From: Undibacterium sp. 5I1
Lineage (GTDB): Bacteria; Pseudomonadota; Gammaproteobacteria; Burkholderiales; Burkholderiaceae_D
DNA: 64,000 nucleotides
Assembly: GCF_034314085.1 (NCBI RefSeq)
Contig: NZ_JAVIWI010000001.1
Span: 3,286,001 to 3,350,000, forward strand
Direction: 5' to 3'
Shown: piece after piece, positions 19,330 to 29,443 of the stretch
Layout: the number at the start of each line of letters is the position of its first letter
Numbering within the stretch: position 1 is the stretch's first letter
The notes under the pieces: model-generated
Told to the model about the DNA's origin: nothing
Databases searched by the model: none
What the model saw: only the letters and a program-made list of their open reading frames with translations
Translations under genes and position numbers: made by a program

Positions 19330-20244
19330 TTAACCAATCCTCTTTGCAGCAACAGCATTCCCGGCCCGACTAACCGCCTTCCGTCCCAGATGCCCGGAAA
19401 TAAACTGCCCCGCATCCACCACCGCATTTAAATCAATCCCGGTGGCAATCCCCAGACCTTGCATCATAAACAGCACGTCCTCGGTCGCTACATTACCTGT
19501 CGCTCCTTTCGCATAAGGGCAGCCACCTAAACCCGCGACGGAGGAATGGAAGATCGAAATCCCAACTTCCAGACTGGCATAAATATTCGCTAGTGCCTGA
19601 CCATAAGTGTCGTGAAAGTGTCCCGATAAACTATTTAGCGGAAAATCTTGCGCGACTAGTTGCATCACGTGCTGTACCTGGCGGGCAGTACCGACGCCGA
19701 TGGTGTCGGCAATGTCGATTTCGTCGCAGCCCAGATCACGCAAGCGCTTGACGACATCGGCGACACTGGTAGGATCGACCTCGCCTTGGTACGGACAGCC
19801 AAAGGAACAACTGATACTGCCACGCAGGCGGATTTTATTTTTCTTGGCAGCTAGTGCGACATCGCGGAAGCGTTCTATTGACTCTGCAATCGAGCAATTG
19901 ATATTCTTTTGTGCGAAGGCTTCGGACGCAGAGCTAAAGATGACGACCTCATCAGCACCGGCGGCGAGTGCGCCTTCAAAGCCTTTCATATTCGGGGTAA
20001 GTACCGAGTAAATCACGCCTGGTTTACGCTTGATGTTTGCCATGACTTCGCTTGAAGTCGCCATTTGCGGCACCCATTTGGGTGAGACGAAAGAGGCCGC
20101 CTCTATATTTCTGAAACCGGCATCTGTAAGGCGATTGACTAGCTCGATTTTGACATCGGCTGAAATGCTTTCTTTCTCATTTTGCAAACCATCACGTGGA
20201 CCGACTTCGACGATTTTGACTTGCTTAGGTAAACTGCTAATCAT
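19330..20244 (-). CDS. mvaB: Hydroxymethylglutaryl-CoA lyase
   Basis: This enzyme cleaves HMG-CoA to acetoacetate and acetyl-CoA, the last step of leucine degradation. The 304 residues form a TIM-barrel of the HMGL-like family. The N-terminal motif VGPRDGLQNE provides metal and substrate ligands. The family signature around the catalytic cysteine is SVAGLGGCPYAKGATGN. The start has GAGG eight bases upstream, inside the end of the preceding reductase gene, whose stop is one base away. It is the last gene of the leftward leucine/biotin region. Confidence 0.95.
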   Translation of the reverse strand: MISSLPKQVKIVEVGPRDGLQNEKESISADVKIELVNRLTDAGFRNIEAASFVSPKWVPQMATSSEVMANIKRKPGVIYSVLTPNMKGFEGALAAGADEVVIFSSASEAFAQKNINCSIAESIERFRDVALAAKKNKIRLRGSISCSFGCPYQGEVDPTSVADVVKRLRDLGCDEIDIADTIGVGTARQVQHVMQLVAQDFPLNSLSGHFHDTYGQALANIYASLEVGISIFHSSVAGLGGCPYAKGATGNVATEDVLFMMQGLGIATGIDLNAVVDAGQFISGHLGRKAVSRAGNAVAAKRIG

Positions 20245-20245
20245 A

Positions 20246-21175
20246 TTAATATCCTCTGGATGGATCGACGATGCCAGTGACGGCCTTACCGTTTGCTAGC
20301 GCATTGATTTTATCTGCAATCTGTTTTGTACTTTCATCACGCAAGGTCATTGCCGCGATATGCGGTGTAATACTAATGCGAGACTCTGACCAGAAAGCAT
20401 GTCCGGCAGGCAGTGGCTCGGTCTGGAACACATCTAATGTTGCACCGGCAATATGCTCTTCCCGTATCAAAGCCAATAAATCGTCTTCAACTAGATGGGC
20501 GCCGCGTGCAACATTAATAATGTAAGCACCCTTGGGCAATTTTTGTAAATTATTGCGGTTTAAAATATTGCGTGTATCGTCGGTCAGCGGCAAGATACAG
20601 ACTACTACTTTGGATGTTTTTAAAAAAGCGTCGAGACCGTCTTGACCTGCATAACAAGTAACGCCTGCGATATTTTTTTGTGTACGGCTCCAGCCATTGA
20701 TAGGAAAGCCGAAACCAGAAATCGCCTCTACAATCCGTTCACCCAAGACACCAAGTCCCATTACACCGACACTAAAATCTTGCTTCTCAAAGGGTGTTAG
20801 AAGTTGCCAGTGCTGTGCCTGTCTTTGCTGATCATAATGATCAAATCTGCGGTAGTAACGCAGTAAAGCATGGCTAACGTATTCTGCCATTTGTGTGCCC
20901 ATACCGGCATCATCCAGACGAATAACGGGCACGCCTCTAGGTAGTGCATCACCCAACTGCAAAATCGCGTCAACACCGGCGCCGAGATTGAAAATCGCTT
21001 TTAAATCACTACGCCCTGCCAACATGGCGACTGGTGGCTTCCAAACAATCGCATAATCAGCGGCCGCAACATCACCGTCTTGCCAAACGCGGATATCACT
21101 ATTTGGCAATGCACGGTTAAGGCTATTTAGCCATTGTTCTGGATTAATACCAGACGAGTAGAAGATTATTCTCAT
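20246..21175 (-). CDS. ghrA: Glyoxylate/hydroxypyruvate reductase A family
   Basis: This NAD(P)H-dependent D-2-hydroxyacid dehydrogenase has 309 residues. The nucleotide-binding segment is VGVMGLGVLGERIV. Catalytic-site segments are NVARGAHLVEDDLL (Arg), DVFQTEPLP (Glu) and SITPHIAAMT (His). The overall pattern matches GhrA, which reduces glyoxylate and hydroxypyruvate. Its stop is one base before mvaB, so the two are co-translated. Placement in a leucine-catabolic operon is unexpected; a related 2-oxoacid could be the real substrate. Confidence 0.85.
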   Translation of the reverse strand: MRIIFYSSGINPEQWLNSLNRALPNSDIRVWQDGDVAAADYAIVWKPPVAMLAGRSDLKAIFNLGAGVDAILQLGDALPRGVPVIRLDDAGMGTQMAEYVSHALLRYYRRFDHYDQQRQAQHWQLLTPFEKQDFSVGVMGLGVLGERIVEAISGFGFPINGWSRTQKNIAGVTCYAGQDGLDAFLKTSKVVVCILPLTDDTRNILNRNNLQKLPKGAYIINVARGAHLVEDDLLALIREEHIAGATLDVFQTEPLPAGHAFWSESRISITPHIAAMTLRDESTKQIADKINALANGKAVTGIVDPSRGY

Positions 21176-21240
21176 GTGAATTACGGTGGTCTCCCTGCTC
21201 CCTCTGGCGGGAGAGGAGTTCTAAAAATAAGCGCGGTTGA

Positions 21241-23256
21241 CTAATCTTGTTTAAAGGTCAGTAATGGTGCGCCTTCAGTAACCTGATCTGCAACGGCATA
21301 CAACACTTCCTCAACAACGCCGTCGTGCGGTGCCGCGATGGTGTGTTCCATCTTCATTGCCTCCATGATCAACAGTGCGTCGCCTTTTTTAACCTCTTGC
21401 CCGGCGCTAACCAGCACCGCGACGATCTTGCCTGGCATTGGTGCTGTTAGTCGTCCGCCTTCGCTTTCTGCCTCGCCTGCATGTGCCATTGGATCGGCGT
21501 AGTGTAATTGCGTGTGTTGATCTTGACTGAATATATTGAGCGTTTCGGCATTGCGTACTACGGTGCCGGTGATAGTTTGACCACCAAGCGTTTGATCACC
21601 AATCGTTAGGCTGAGTTGATGTCCCGTATGATTTGCTAACGTGACTTTTGCGCTAGCGCCGTTTACCGTGATTAACCAGGAATCTGCCAGATAACTGACA
21701 ACAACTTCATGCGCACCATGCTCCTCCTCCAGCTTGATCGTACGCTGTAAAGTGCTGTTCATACGCCAGCCCTGATTGCTTTGCCATGGATCATTGCCGC
21801 CTATTTTTTCAGCTTGCAATAAGGATACGACCGCCAAAGCCAATACCGACATACTGGCTGGTACCACTGCCGGGAACAAGACCTCCTGATTGCGCTCAAT
21901 TAAACCAGTATCCAGATCAGCGGTAGAAAATGCAGGACTGGTAATCAGACGCTGCAAGAAGGCGATATTCGAGGACAAGCCAACGATTTGATATTGTGCC
22001 AAGGCTTGCGACATACGTGCCAAAGCTTCGCTACGATCTTTGCCCCAGACGATTAACTTGGCGATCATCGGATCATAAAACGGTGAGATGCTGTCGCCTT
22101 CACGCACACCACTGTCAATACGGAAGGCCGCAGGCGCATTGACTACGCCACCTAACTCAAAATTAACAGCCGGTGGCGTCTGGTTATGCAGCAATGTACC
22201 GATGGACGGCAGGAAGCCTTTTTCTGGATTCTCTGCATACACACGCGCTTCTATCGCATGACCATTGATGCTAAGTTCTAACTGCGACATCGGCAAGGGC
22301 TGCCCGGCGGCGACACGCAATTGCCACTCAACTAAATCTGTACCGGTAATCATTTCGGTCACAGGATGTTCTACCTGCAAACGAGTATTCATTTCCATAA
22401 AGTAGAAAGAACCGTCTTGATTGGCTATGAATTCGACCGTACCTGCACCGACATAGCCTACCGCCTTTGCGGCAGCCACCGCAGCCTCACCCATAGCAGT
22501 GCGGCGCTCCGTGGTCATGCCCGGAGCCGGAGCCTCTTCTAATACTTTTTGATGGCGGCGTTGTACCGAACAATCACGCTCAAACAGATAAACGCAGTTG
22601 CCTTGTGTATCGGCAAAGACTTGTATCTCTATATGGCGCGGACGTTGCAGATATTTTTCTGCAAGTACTTTGTCATCACCAAACGAGTTAATCGCTTCCC
22701 GCTTACAAGAGGCGAGAGCTTCTTTAAAGTCGGCAGATTTTTCAATCACCCGCATACCTTTGCCACCACCACCAGCGCTGGCTTTGAGTAAGACTGGGTA
22801 TCCGATACGGTCACCCTCTGTTTGCAAAAAATCAGCATCCTGATTGTCACCATGGTAGCCAGGTACCAGCGGTACATTGGCTTTTTCCATCAAAGATTTG
22901 GCGGCAGATTTACTACCCATCGCGCGGATTGCAGATGCTGGCGGACCGATAAAAACTAAGCCAGCTTTGGCGCAGGCATCGGCAAACTCACTGTTCTCTG
23001 ATAAAAATCCATATCCCGGATGAATCGCCTGAGCACCAGTAGCCAGCGCAACTGCGATAATCTTGTCAGCACGCAGATAGCTCTCTTTAGCTGGAGCAGG
23101 TCCGATCAGGACTGCTTCATCGCAGACAGCAACATGTTTCGCATTCGCGTCTGCTTCTGAATATACAGCGACGGTTTTGATGCCCATGCGGCGTGCGGTA
23201 GCAGCAACACGGCAAGCGATTTCGCCACGGTTGGCGATCAGGATTTTTGTAAACAT
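21241..23256 (-). CDS. mccA: Methylcrotonyl-CoA carboxylase, biotin-containing alpha subunit
   Basis: This 671-residue subunit carries the biotin carboxylase domain (about 1-450; ATP-grasp with GGGGKGMRV), a central linker domain and a C-terminal biotinyl domain. The modified lysine is K635 in EAMKMEHT. It carboxylates biotin with bicarbonate and ATP so that the beta subunit can convert 3-methylcrotonyl-CoA to 3-methylglutaconyl-CoA. The leucine-pathway neighbours favour this over propionyl- or acetyl-CoA carboxylase. The start is ATG 23256 (MFTKILIANRGEI); the frame extends to a TTG at 23274 without support. The symbol liuD is also used. Confidence 0.93.
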   Translation of the reverse strand: MFTKILIANRGEIACRVAATARRMGIKTVAVYSEADANAKHVAVCDEAVLIGPAPAKESYLRADKIIAVALATGAQAIHPGYGFLSENSEFADACAKAGLVFIGPPASAIRAMGSKSAAKSLMEKANVPLVPGYHGDNQDADFLQTEGDRIGYPVLLKASAGGGGKGMRVIEKSADFKEALASCKREAINSFGDDKVLAEKYLQRPRHIEIQVFADTQGNCVYLFERDCSVQRRHQKVLEEAPAPGMTTERRTAMGEAAVAAAKAVGYVGAGTVEFIANQDGSFYFMEMNTRLQVEHPVTEMITGTDLVEWQLRVAAGQPLPMSQLELSINGHAIEARVYAENPEKGFLPSIGTLLHNQTPPAVNFELGGVVNAPAAFRIDSGVREGDSISPFYDPMIAKLIVWGKDRSEALARMSQALAQYQIVGLSSNIAFLQRLITSPAFSTADLDTGLIERNQEVLFPAVVPASMSVLALAVVSLLQAEKIGGNDPWQSNQGWRMNSTLQRTIKLEEEHGAHEVVVSYLADSWLITVNGASAKVTLANHTGHQLSLTIGDQTLGGQTITGTVVRNAETLNIFSQDQHTQLHYADPMAHAGEAESEGGRLTAPMPGKIVAVLVSAGQEVKKGDALLIMEAMKMEHTIAAPHDGVVEEVLYAVADQVTEGAPLLTFKQD

Positions 23257-23377
23257 GGTTTGCTCTTTCAACAAAAATTCAAATCAAAAACTTCACGACA
23301 AAGACAAAAAATACAAAGGAAACACTCTGCTTTCTTGGCGAACATTTATCCTCTTTCGTCTTTGTCGCTCACAGTTT

Positions 23378-24406
23378 TTAGCGACAACTTCCAGCCTTTG
23401 CCTCAACTTTGCCACGGGTTTTCAAACCTAGCTTAGCGAGTAACACGCGGTCATCTTCTGCATCTGGATTTCCGGTCGTTAGTAATTTATCGCCGTAGAA
23501 AATCGAATTAGCGCCTGCCAGAAAACACATCGCTTGCACTGCTTCGCCCATCTGGCGACGACCAGCGGACAAGCGTACCCGCGCCTTTGGCATCGTGATG
23601 CGGGCAACGGCGATCGTACGCACAAACTCCAGCGGATCAAGCGGATCGAGTCCATGCAAAGGAGTGCCTTCGACTTGCACCAGATGATTGACCGGAACTG
23701 ATTCTGGATAGGGATTGAGATTAGCTAATTGTGCGATCAAACCTGCACGTTGGCGACGTGATTCGCCCATACCGACAATGCCACCACAGCAGACTTTGAG
23801 GCCCGCAGTACGCACATGGCCTAGCGTATCTAAACGATCTTGATAGTCGCGGGTAGAAATTACATTGCTATAAAACTCTGGTGCAGTATCAAGATTATGG
23901 TTGTAATAATCGAGGCCAGCATCTTTTAGACGTTGTGCCTGTTCTTCTTTCAGCATGCCCAAAGTTGCGCAGGTTTCTAAGCCCATGGCTTTAACTTCAC
24001 GCACCATGATTTCAACTTTTTCGATATCGCGGTCTTTGGGTGAGCGCCATGCTGCGCCCATACAGAAGCGGGTCGCGCCGTTTTCACGGGCGGCTTTGGC
24101 TGCATCTAAGACCTCGCGCACATCCAGCATTTTTTTCGCTTCAACACCAGTGTCATAACGTGCCGCTTGCGGGCAATAGCTACAATCTTCTTCGCAACCA
24201 CCGGTCTTGATCGAAAGCAGTGTCGCCAATTCGACATCGCCCTCCGGAAAATTAGTGCGATGTGCCGTCTGTGCTTTAAACATCAGATCGTTAAACGGCA
24301 AATCAAACAAGGCCATCACATCGTCAAGAGGCCAAACCTCGGCTTCAATAGGCTTGACCGGCGTTTGGAAATTTAGAGGAGTAGCTGTCTGTTCTGTCTG
24401 TTGCAT
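23378..24406 (-). CDS. bioB: Biotin synthase
   Basis: This radical-SAM enzyme inserts sulfur into dethiobiotin, the last step of biotin synthesis. It has 342 residues. The [4Fe-4S] ligands are C71, C75 and C78 in CEEDCSYC, and the later segments [11 protein letters not shown] and VRLSAGRR are typical of BioB. I chose ATG 24406 because AAGGA lies seven bases upstream; the GTG at 24421 would add five residues. It is separated from bioD by 131 bases that include a 58-bp hairpin repeat. The downstream mccA product needs the biotin made here. Confidence 0.96.
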   Translation of the reverse strand: MQQTEQTATPLNFQTPVKPIEAEVWPLDDVMALFDLPFNDLMFKAQTAHRTNFPEGDVELATLLSIKTGGCEEDCSYCPQAARYDTGVEAKKMLDVREVLDAAKAARENGATRFCMGAAWRSPKDRDIEKVEIMVREVKAMGLETCATLGMLKEEQAQRLKDAGLDYYNHNLDTAPEFYSNVISTRDYQDRLDTLGHVRTAGLKVCCGGIVGMGESRRQRAGLIAQLANLNPYPESVPVNHLVQVEGTPLHGLDPLDPLEFVRTIAVARITMPKARVRLSAGRRQMGEAVQAMCFLAGANSIFYGDKLLTTGNPDAEDDRVLLAKLGLKTRGKVEAKAGSCR

Positions 24407-24493
24407 GGTGAAATCCTTCACATCAATTAATTCAATGAGTTACTAAGTTCTGTTGTCAATAGGCTTGGTTGTCAATAAAGTCCATTAACAATT

Positions 24494-24551
24494 CAGGACT
24501 TACGCAAAATTGTCCCGGTAAGGCAGTTGGGACGTTTTTACGTAAGTCCTG
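24494..24551. repeat. 58-bp nested hairpin repeat at bioD 3' end
   Basis: A perfect 11-base inverted repeat, CAGGACTTACG (24494-24504) and CGTAAGTCCTG (24541-24551), encloses an inner GTCCC/GGGAC pair around a 12-base loop. Terminal-repeat symmetry and other partial copies at 18641 and 55497 suggest a miniature mobile element. Its right end overlaps the last codons and TAA stop of bioD. Confidence 0.8.
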
Positions 24552-25239
24552 CAATTAAATCTAAATTCAAATAGCTGGCAGCGGCCTGTGCGCTTGGATC
24601 TGCCAGACTTGGGATAATCCCCAGCAAAGGTGCCGGCAATCTGTCCTTGAGAGCCTCTACGTTTTCTTCAAAATACGACATCTTAGCTTGTGTCGTGTTG
24701 GCAACCCATGCAACCAGCTTTAATCCACGCGCATTGATCGCCTCAGCAGTGAGCAATGCATGATTAATACAGCCTAAACGCATACCCACCACCATGATTA
24801 CTGGCAGGGCAAATTGTTGCGCCATCTGCGCTGTATCAAAGGTCGCTGTCAGTGGTACACAAAAACCACCAACCCCCTCCACTATCACTGCATCGGATTG
24901 CTGTTGCAACTGGGTATAGCAAGTCTGGATATGCGTATCAGAAATACTGACATTTTCTTGCATAGCGACGATATGCGGTGCCGCCGCAGCTTGCATCAAA
25001 TAAGGCGAGACTAAATCTGTACTCACCTTGATGCTGGAAGCCGCCTGCAACATATCCACATCATCGTTATGCCAGACGCCATCGATCAGGCTTGCACCAG
25101 CAGCGACTGGTTTCATACCGACAACTCGCAGGCCTCGCTGCGATAGGGCATATAACAAGGCGGCGCTGGTCAGCGTTTTACCGATTTCGGTATCGGTACC
25201 AGTAACAAAATAATCAGAGCGATTTTCTAAACGATTCAT
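24538..25239 (-). CDS. bioD: Dethiobiotin synthetase
   Basis: This enzyme closes the ureido ring of dethiobiotin from 7,8-diaminopelargonate, CO2 and ATP. The 233 residues begin with the P-loop [10 protein letters not shown] (about 13-22), typical of BioD, followed by the metal and substrate segments GMKPVAAG and [10 protein letters not shown]. The start overlaps the bioF stop by four bases. Unusually, the last four residues (AGLT) and the TAA stop are formed by the arm of the hairpin repeat at 24494-24551, so the natural C-terminus has probably been altered. Confidence 0.94.
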   Translation of the reverse strand: MNRLENRSDYFVTGTDTEIGKTLTSAALLYALSQRGLRVVGMKPVAAGASLIDGVWHNDDVDMLQAASSIKVSTDLVSPYLMQAAAAPHIVAMQENVSISDTHIQTCYTQLQQQSDAVIVEGVGGFCVPLTATFDTAQMAQQFALPVIMVVGMRLGCINHALLTAEAINARGLKLVAWVANTTQAKMSYFEENVEALKDRLPAPLLGIIPSLADPSAQAAASYLNLDLIAGLT

Positions 25240-26426
25240 CGCGCAGCCTCCAGTTGATTCATCGCTGAAACCAGCTGTGCGACATCATCACTGGTATGCG
25301 AACCAGACAAGGTGATACGCAAACGCGCAGTACCCACCGGCACTGTCGGCGGACGGATTGCACCTACCCAGTATCCTTGGGCATACAAATCTGCGGCAAT
25401 CCGCATGGTGCGGGCATTGTCACCAATCAGAATCGGTTGAATTGCCGTAGAAGACGCCATCAATTGCCACTGTTTTAGTTGCAAACCCTGCTGCATTTGT
25501 CTGATCAGATTCTGTACATTGGCTCTGCGTATCGCACCCTCCTCACCTTGTATCAGATCAAGGCTAGTTAACAAGGCATGCGCAATCGCGGGTGGTGCTG
25601 CCGTGGTGTAAATATAGGGCCGGGCTTTTTGCACCATCCAGTTAATCACCGTGGCATGGGCCGCAACAAACGCACCGGCGACACCGGCGGCCTTGCCCAA
25701 GGTTCCCATATAAACCAGATTCGGTGAACGCAAATTAAAATGTTCTAACGCACCACGACCATGGTCGCCCAAGACACCAAAGCCATGCGCATCATCAACC
25801 ACTAACCAAGCATCGTATTGCTCGCATAAAGCGAGCAAAGCAGGTAACGGTGCAAGGTCACCATCCATAGAAAATACACTGTCAGTCACTACAATTTTAG
25901 TTGCTGCATTACTGGCACGCAGCAGGCTTTCTAAGGCAGCGACATCGCTATGCGGATACACCTTGACGGTGGCACGTGACAAACGCGCTCCGTCGATCAG
26001 CGAGGCATGATTCAATGCTTCAGAAAAAACGTCAGTGCTTGATTTTGATGCAGCAGCTAAGGCAGAAATCACTGCCAGATTTGCCATGTAACCGGTGCAA
26101 AAATAGAGCGCTTGCGCTTGCTCTAAATGCGGAGCAAGAAAACTGGCGAGTCTTTCCTCCAGCACTGCATGCGCACGCGAGTGGCCGCTGATCAGGTGGG
26201 ATGCGCCGCTGCCTGCACCGTATAAAGCAACCCCTTCTTGCATTGCTGCGATGATTGCCGGATGGGCAGCAAACCCCAGATAATCATTACTACAAAAAGC
26301 CAGCATAGCCTTACCATCGACTTGGGTACGCGGTGCGCACATGGTGTCGGTGATGCGACGACGGCGTAGCAAACTTTGTGCGTCTAATGAAGTTAATTCC
26401 GTCTGCAGGTGGTCGAGTAATTTCAT
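25236..26426 (-). CDS. bioF: 8-amino-7-oxononanoate synthase
   Basis: This PLP enzyme condenses pimeloyl-ACP (or CoA) with alanine to give 8-amino-7-oxononanoate, the first step of ring assembly. It has 396 residues. Typical segments are [28 protein letters not shown] and [16 protein letters not shown], the last holding the PLP-binding lysine. It overlaps bioA by four bases upstream and bioD by four bases downstream, so bioA-bioF-bioD form a coupled block. No bioC or bioH for pimeloyl synthesis is in the window. Confidence 0.95.
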   Translation of the reverse strand: MKLLDHLQTELTSLDAQSLLRRRRITDTMCAPRTQVDGKAMLAFCSNDYLGFAAHPAIIAAMQEGVALYGAGSGASHLISGHSRAHAVLEERLASFLAPHLEQAQALYFCTGYMANLAVISALAAASKSSTDVFSEALNHASLIDGARLSRATVKVYPHSDVAALESLLRASNAATKIVVTDSVFSMDGDLAPLPALLALCEQYDAWLVVDDAHGFGVLGDHGRGALEHFNLRSPNLVYMGTLGKAAGVAGAFVAAHATVINWMVQKARPYIYTTAAPPAIAHALLTSLDLIQGEEGAIRRANVQNLIRQMQQGLQLKQWQLMASSTAIQPILIGDNARTMRIAADLYAQGYWVGAIRPPTVPVGTARLRITLSGSHTSDDVAQLVSAMNQLEAAR

Positions 26427-27868
26427 CGCGCCACCTTGATGACTTCTTCAAATACGGTCTGGATACGGGCCGCGACACCAGCGATTTCTTCATCGTCCAA
26501 AATATACGGCGGCATCAGATAAACGCTACGGCCAATAGGCCGCAACAACAGCTCATGCTGAAGTGCCGTAGTAAAAAACCGACGCGAAAAACTACTAGCC
26601 GCCGACACATCGTCTATGACTGCATCAAACGCCCAGATCATCCCTTGCTGCCGAAAATGCTGGACTTTGTCATGCTGAGCCAAAGGCTGAAGAGCCGCCG
26701 TAATCTTGGCTGCCTTGATCCGGTTTTGATTCAGTACATCGTCCGACTCAAAAATATCCAAGGTCGCCAACGCTGCACGACAAGCCAGCGGATTGCCCGT
26801 ATAAGAATGCGAATGCAAAAAACCACGTGCTGTGTCACTGTGATAAAACCCTTGATAAATTTCATCCCGCGTCATCACTAAAGACAAAGGCAAATAGCCA
26901 CCACTGATCCCTTTAGATAAACAAACAAAATCAGGCCAGATCTTTGGTAATGGATTTGCTTGTTGATGCGCTTGCTCATGTGCTTGTTCAAACGCGAAAA
27001 ACGTACCGGTACGGCCGCATCCGACGGCAATTTCATCTGCAATTAAATGTACTTGGTACTGATCGCATAAGGTGCGCACCAATCGTAAATACTCTGGATC
27101 ATGCATCGCCATGCCGGTGGCACATTGCACTAGCGGCTCCAAAATTACGGCAGCGATTTTCCCTGTATTTGCTTGCAGACAGCGCTCTAAATCTGCTGCG
27201 GCATGGCGCGCAACTTTGATAGCACCATCGGCGGCACTCTCACCGTCAAGCGCCTGGCGCGCATCCGGCGAGGCGACCACATGAGTATTATTGAGCAGGG
27301 GACCATAGGCATCGCGAAACAACTTTACATCCGTCACTGCCAATGCCCCCAAGGTCTCGCCGTGATAACTACCCTTGAGGCAGATAAATTCTTGTTTAGC
27401 GGTCTGCCCTGCGTTACGCCAAAAATGGAAACTCATCTTCAAAGCAATTTCTACCGCCGAGGCACCGTCTGAGGCATAAAAACAATGCCCCAACACACCA
27501 CCTGTCAAAGCGGATAAACGCTCGGATAAACGAATCACAGGTTCATGGGTAAAACCTGCCAGCATCGCGTGCTCTAACTGATCAAGCTGATCTTTCAACG
27601 CGGCATTGATACGTGGATTGGCATGTCCAAATAGATTCACCCACCAAGAGCTGATGCCATCAAGATAGCGCTTGCCGTCGGTATCAAACAGCCAGGCACC
27701 GCGACCATGACTGACGGGAATCAGCGGCATAGACGTTTCATGATGTTGCATCTGGGTACACGGATGCCAGACACTTTGCAGGCTGCGCGCGACCCAGTCG
27801 GTTTTTTGATTCAAATTCAAACTGACTCCAAACTCTTCAACAGAAGATTCCTCAAAAGGAACGTCCAT
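26423..27868 (-). CDS. bioA: Adenosylmethionine-8-amino-7-oxononanoate aminotransferase
   Basis: This class III aminotransferase uses S-adenosylmethionine as amino donor to make 7,8-diaminopelargonate. It has 481 residues, slightly longer than the usual 430-460. It includes [11 protein letters not shown] near the N-terminus, [24 protein letters not shown] and the PLP lysine in [15 protein letters not shown] short insert rich in His/Gln/Ala lies near residues 290-305. The first ATG at 27868 lacks a clear ribosome site, and the first 25 residues are poorly typical, so a later start is possible. It is the first gene of the bio block. Confidence 0.94.
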   Translation of the reverse strand: MDVPFEESSVEEFGVSLNLNQKTDWVARSLQSVWHPCTQMQHHETSMPLIPVSHGRGAWLFDTDGKRYLDGISSWWVNLFGHANPRINAALKDQLDQLEHAMLAGFTHEPVIRLSERLSALTGGVLGHCFYASDGASAVEIALKMSFHFWRNAGQTAKQEFICLKGSYHGETLGALAVTDVKLFRDAYGPLLNNTHVVASPDARQALDGESAADGAIKVARHAAADLERCLQANTGKIAAVILEPLVQCATGMAMHDPEYLRLVRTLCDQYQVHLIADEIAVGCGRTGTFFAFEQAHEQAHQQANPLPKIWPDFVCLSKGISGGYLPLSLVMTRDEIYQGFYHSDTARGFLHSHSYTGNPLACRAALATLDIFESDDVLNQNRIKAAKITAALQPLAQHDKVQHFRQQGMIWAFDAVIDDVSAASSFSRRFFTTALQHELLLRPIGRSVYLMPPYILDDEEIAGVAARIQTVFEEVIKVAR

Positions 27869-28000
27869 TACTTATGCGGCTTCTAGCAGGTTTATGCCCG
27901 GGAAGCCGCAGATTGATTGGACGTTCTATTTCAGGCAATTCTAAAAAACTTTAATCGAGATGCCAAACACAGTAACCGACGATTAAGGATTAAACATCAA

Positions 28001-28099
28001 GTAGGGTGCGCCATGCGCACCTTGAGTACCTGGCATCTCACCAGATGCACTCTTTTTATTCTTCGTTTGTTCATCAACGGTGCGCATGACGCACCCTAC
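28001..28099. repeat. MITE-like inverted repeat, GTAGGGTGCGC type
   Basis: Twenty-one-base arms (28001-28021 and 28079-28099, one mismatch) begin GTAGGGTGCGCCATGCGCACC and enclose 57 bases without coding capacity. I recall this arm sequence as a common dispersed repeat in proteobacterial genomes. It lies 24 bases after the DUF1569 stop and upstream of bioA. It could also act as a transcript-end hairpin separating the liu and bio blocks. Confidence 0.7.
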
Positions 28100-28123
28100 A
28101 GACCGTCTTACTACAAAGCTCCT

Positions 28124-28657
28124 CTAAGACTGAATTTCCTTAAGGTGATTTTCTATATGCATCACATGCGCGTTTGCAAACTCAGTCTTGCTTAATAAGC
28201 CGTAGGCAAAATGTGGCCGCAGTTCTCCTGTATAACTCTGAAACTCTTGCAACGCCTTGATCACCAGATCAATCGCCTCACCGACATTGCCGGTATCGGC
28301 AATCGCAGGTGCACCGGGAATCGGCTCAGTCAAATTGTGGCGCATCGCGCCGGCGACCGAGAATGCATAGAAGGCGGCACTACCGGCGGTGTGCTGAAAC
28401 AACTCGGGCTTCATCTCGGGATAACCGGTCATCGAATACTGAATACTTTGCGCCAGATGCACGAACACTTTGTAAGGTGCCCAGCCAGTTTTTTGGACTA
28501 ATTTGGTAGCCAGATCACGCGACTTCAACGCTTCTAACTGCGTTAGCATATTCGTGATCGAGGTAATTTCAACAGTCGATTTTCGGTAGCTTGCAAGACC
28601 AGCGGCAGCGACAGCAGTCAAGGCAACAGCACTGACTAACAATGTTCTCTTTTTCAT
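28124..28657 (-). CDS. DUF1569 family protein with N-terminal signal
   Basis: This 177-residue protein starts with a positively charged, hydrophobic N-terminus (residues 1-23), suggesting export or a membrane anchor. A DinB-like four-helix domain of the DUF1569 type follows. Histidines near residue 67 (VFVHLAQSIQYSMTG) and at the C-terminus (NAHVMHIENH) occupy positions that bind metal in that superfamily. The function is unknown. The start overlaps the liuC stop by four bases (ATGA), so it is the last gene of the ychJ-mccB-hydrolase-liuC run. Confidence 0.7.
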   Translation of the reverse strand: MKKRTLLVSAVALTAVAAAGLASYRKSTVEITSITNMLTQLEALKSRDLATKLVQKTGWAPYKVFVHLAQSIQYSMTGYPEMKPELFQHTAGSAAFYAFSVAGAMRHNLTEPIPGAPAIADTGNVGEAIDLVIKALQEFQSYTGELRPHFAYGLLSKTEFANAHVMHIENHLKEIQS

Positions 28658-29433
28658 AGCAGCCAGCCCGGTTTGCGTTTTTCTAAAAATGAGCGAACAC
28701 CCTCACGTCCTTCGTCGGATGCGCGGATATGTGCAATACCCTCAACAGTTGCGGCGATCAATTCGCCCGTAAGTTCGCGGCTGACCACATTTTGTACCAG
28801 ACGCTTTGCCTGCCTTACTGCGTTCGGACTATTCGACACCAGCGACTTAACGATCTCAGCGACCGTTTCATCAAGGGCGTCTGCACTCACCAGTTCATGC
28901 ACAAACCCGATACGATGCGCTTCTGCTGCGCTGAACCTTTCAGCCGTGACGAAGTAACGTCGCGCTGCGCTCTCGCCCATCGCCTTAATCACATACGGAG
29001 AAATCGTCGCGGGAATCAAACCGAGTTTGACTTCACTTAAACAATAATTCGCCACATCTGCACTGACCGCGATATCGCAAGCAGCAACCAAACCCATGCC
29101 ACCTGCGTAACAATCGCCTTGTACTTTGGCGACTACAGGTTGAGGGCAACAATAAATAGTCCGCAGCATTTCAGCCAGTTGACCTGCATCGGCGAGGTTT
29201 TCTTCGTGAGAATAATCCGCCATTTTTTTCATCCAATTTAAATCTGCGCCAGCACAAAAAGCGGAGCCATTCGCGGCCAGCACAATAGCACGGATGTGAT
29301 CGTTAGCAGCCAAATCCCGGAAGGTCTGAGTTATCTCGGCGATCGACATTTCATTAAAGGCATTGCGGACTTCCGGGCGATTGAGTGTGACTGTCGCGAC
29401 ATAATCACTGATTGAAATTGTGAGCGTATCCAT
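28654..29433 (-). CDS. liuC: Methylglutaconyl-CoA hydratase (enoyl-CoA hydratase family)
   Basis: This 259-residue crotonase-fold enzyme is expected to hydrate 3-methylglutaconyl-CoA to HMG-CoA. Typical segments are TLNRPEVRNAFNEM, the oxyanion-hole regions AFCAGADLNWMKKMA and YAGGMGLVAACDIAVSA, and the catalytic-site loop EVKLGLIPATISPYV. Its place between mccB and mvaB genes of the same pathway favours this over a general enoyl-CoA hydratase. ATG 29433 has AGGAAA upstream and is preferred over the longer frame to 29472. Confidence 0.88.
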   Translation of the reverse strand: MDTLTISISDYVATVTLNRPEVRNAFNEMSIAEITQTFRDLAANDHIRAIVLAANGSAFCAGADLNWMKKMADYSHEENLADAGQLAEMLRTIYCCPQPVVAKVQGDCYAGGMGLVAACDIAVSADVANYCLSEVKLGLIPATISPYVIKAMGESAARRYFVTAERFSAAEAHRIGFVHELVSADALDETVAEIVKSLVSNSPNAVRQAKRLVQNVVSRELTGELIAATVEGIAHIRASDEGREGVRSFLEKRKPGWLL

Positions 29434-29443
29434 TACGTTTTTC

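Noticed and set aside
21193-21215. GC-rich CTCCC/GGGAG hairpin between ghrA and mccA
   Set aside because: The stem is only five bases and has no T-run, so I did not call it a terminator.
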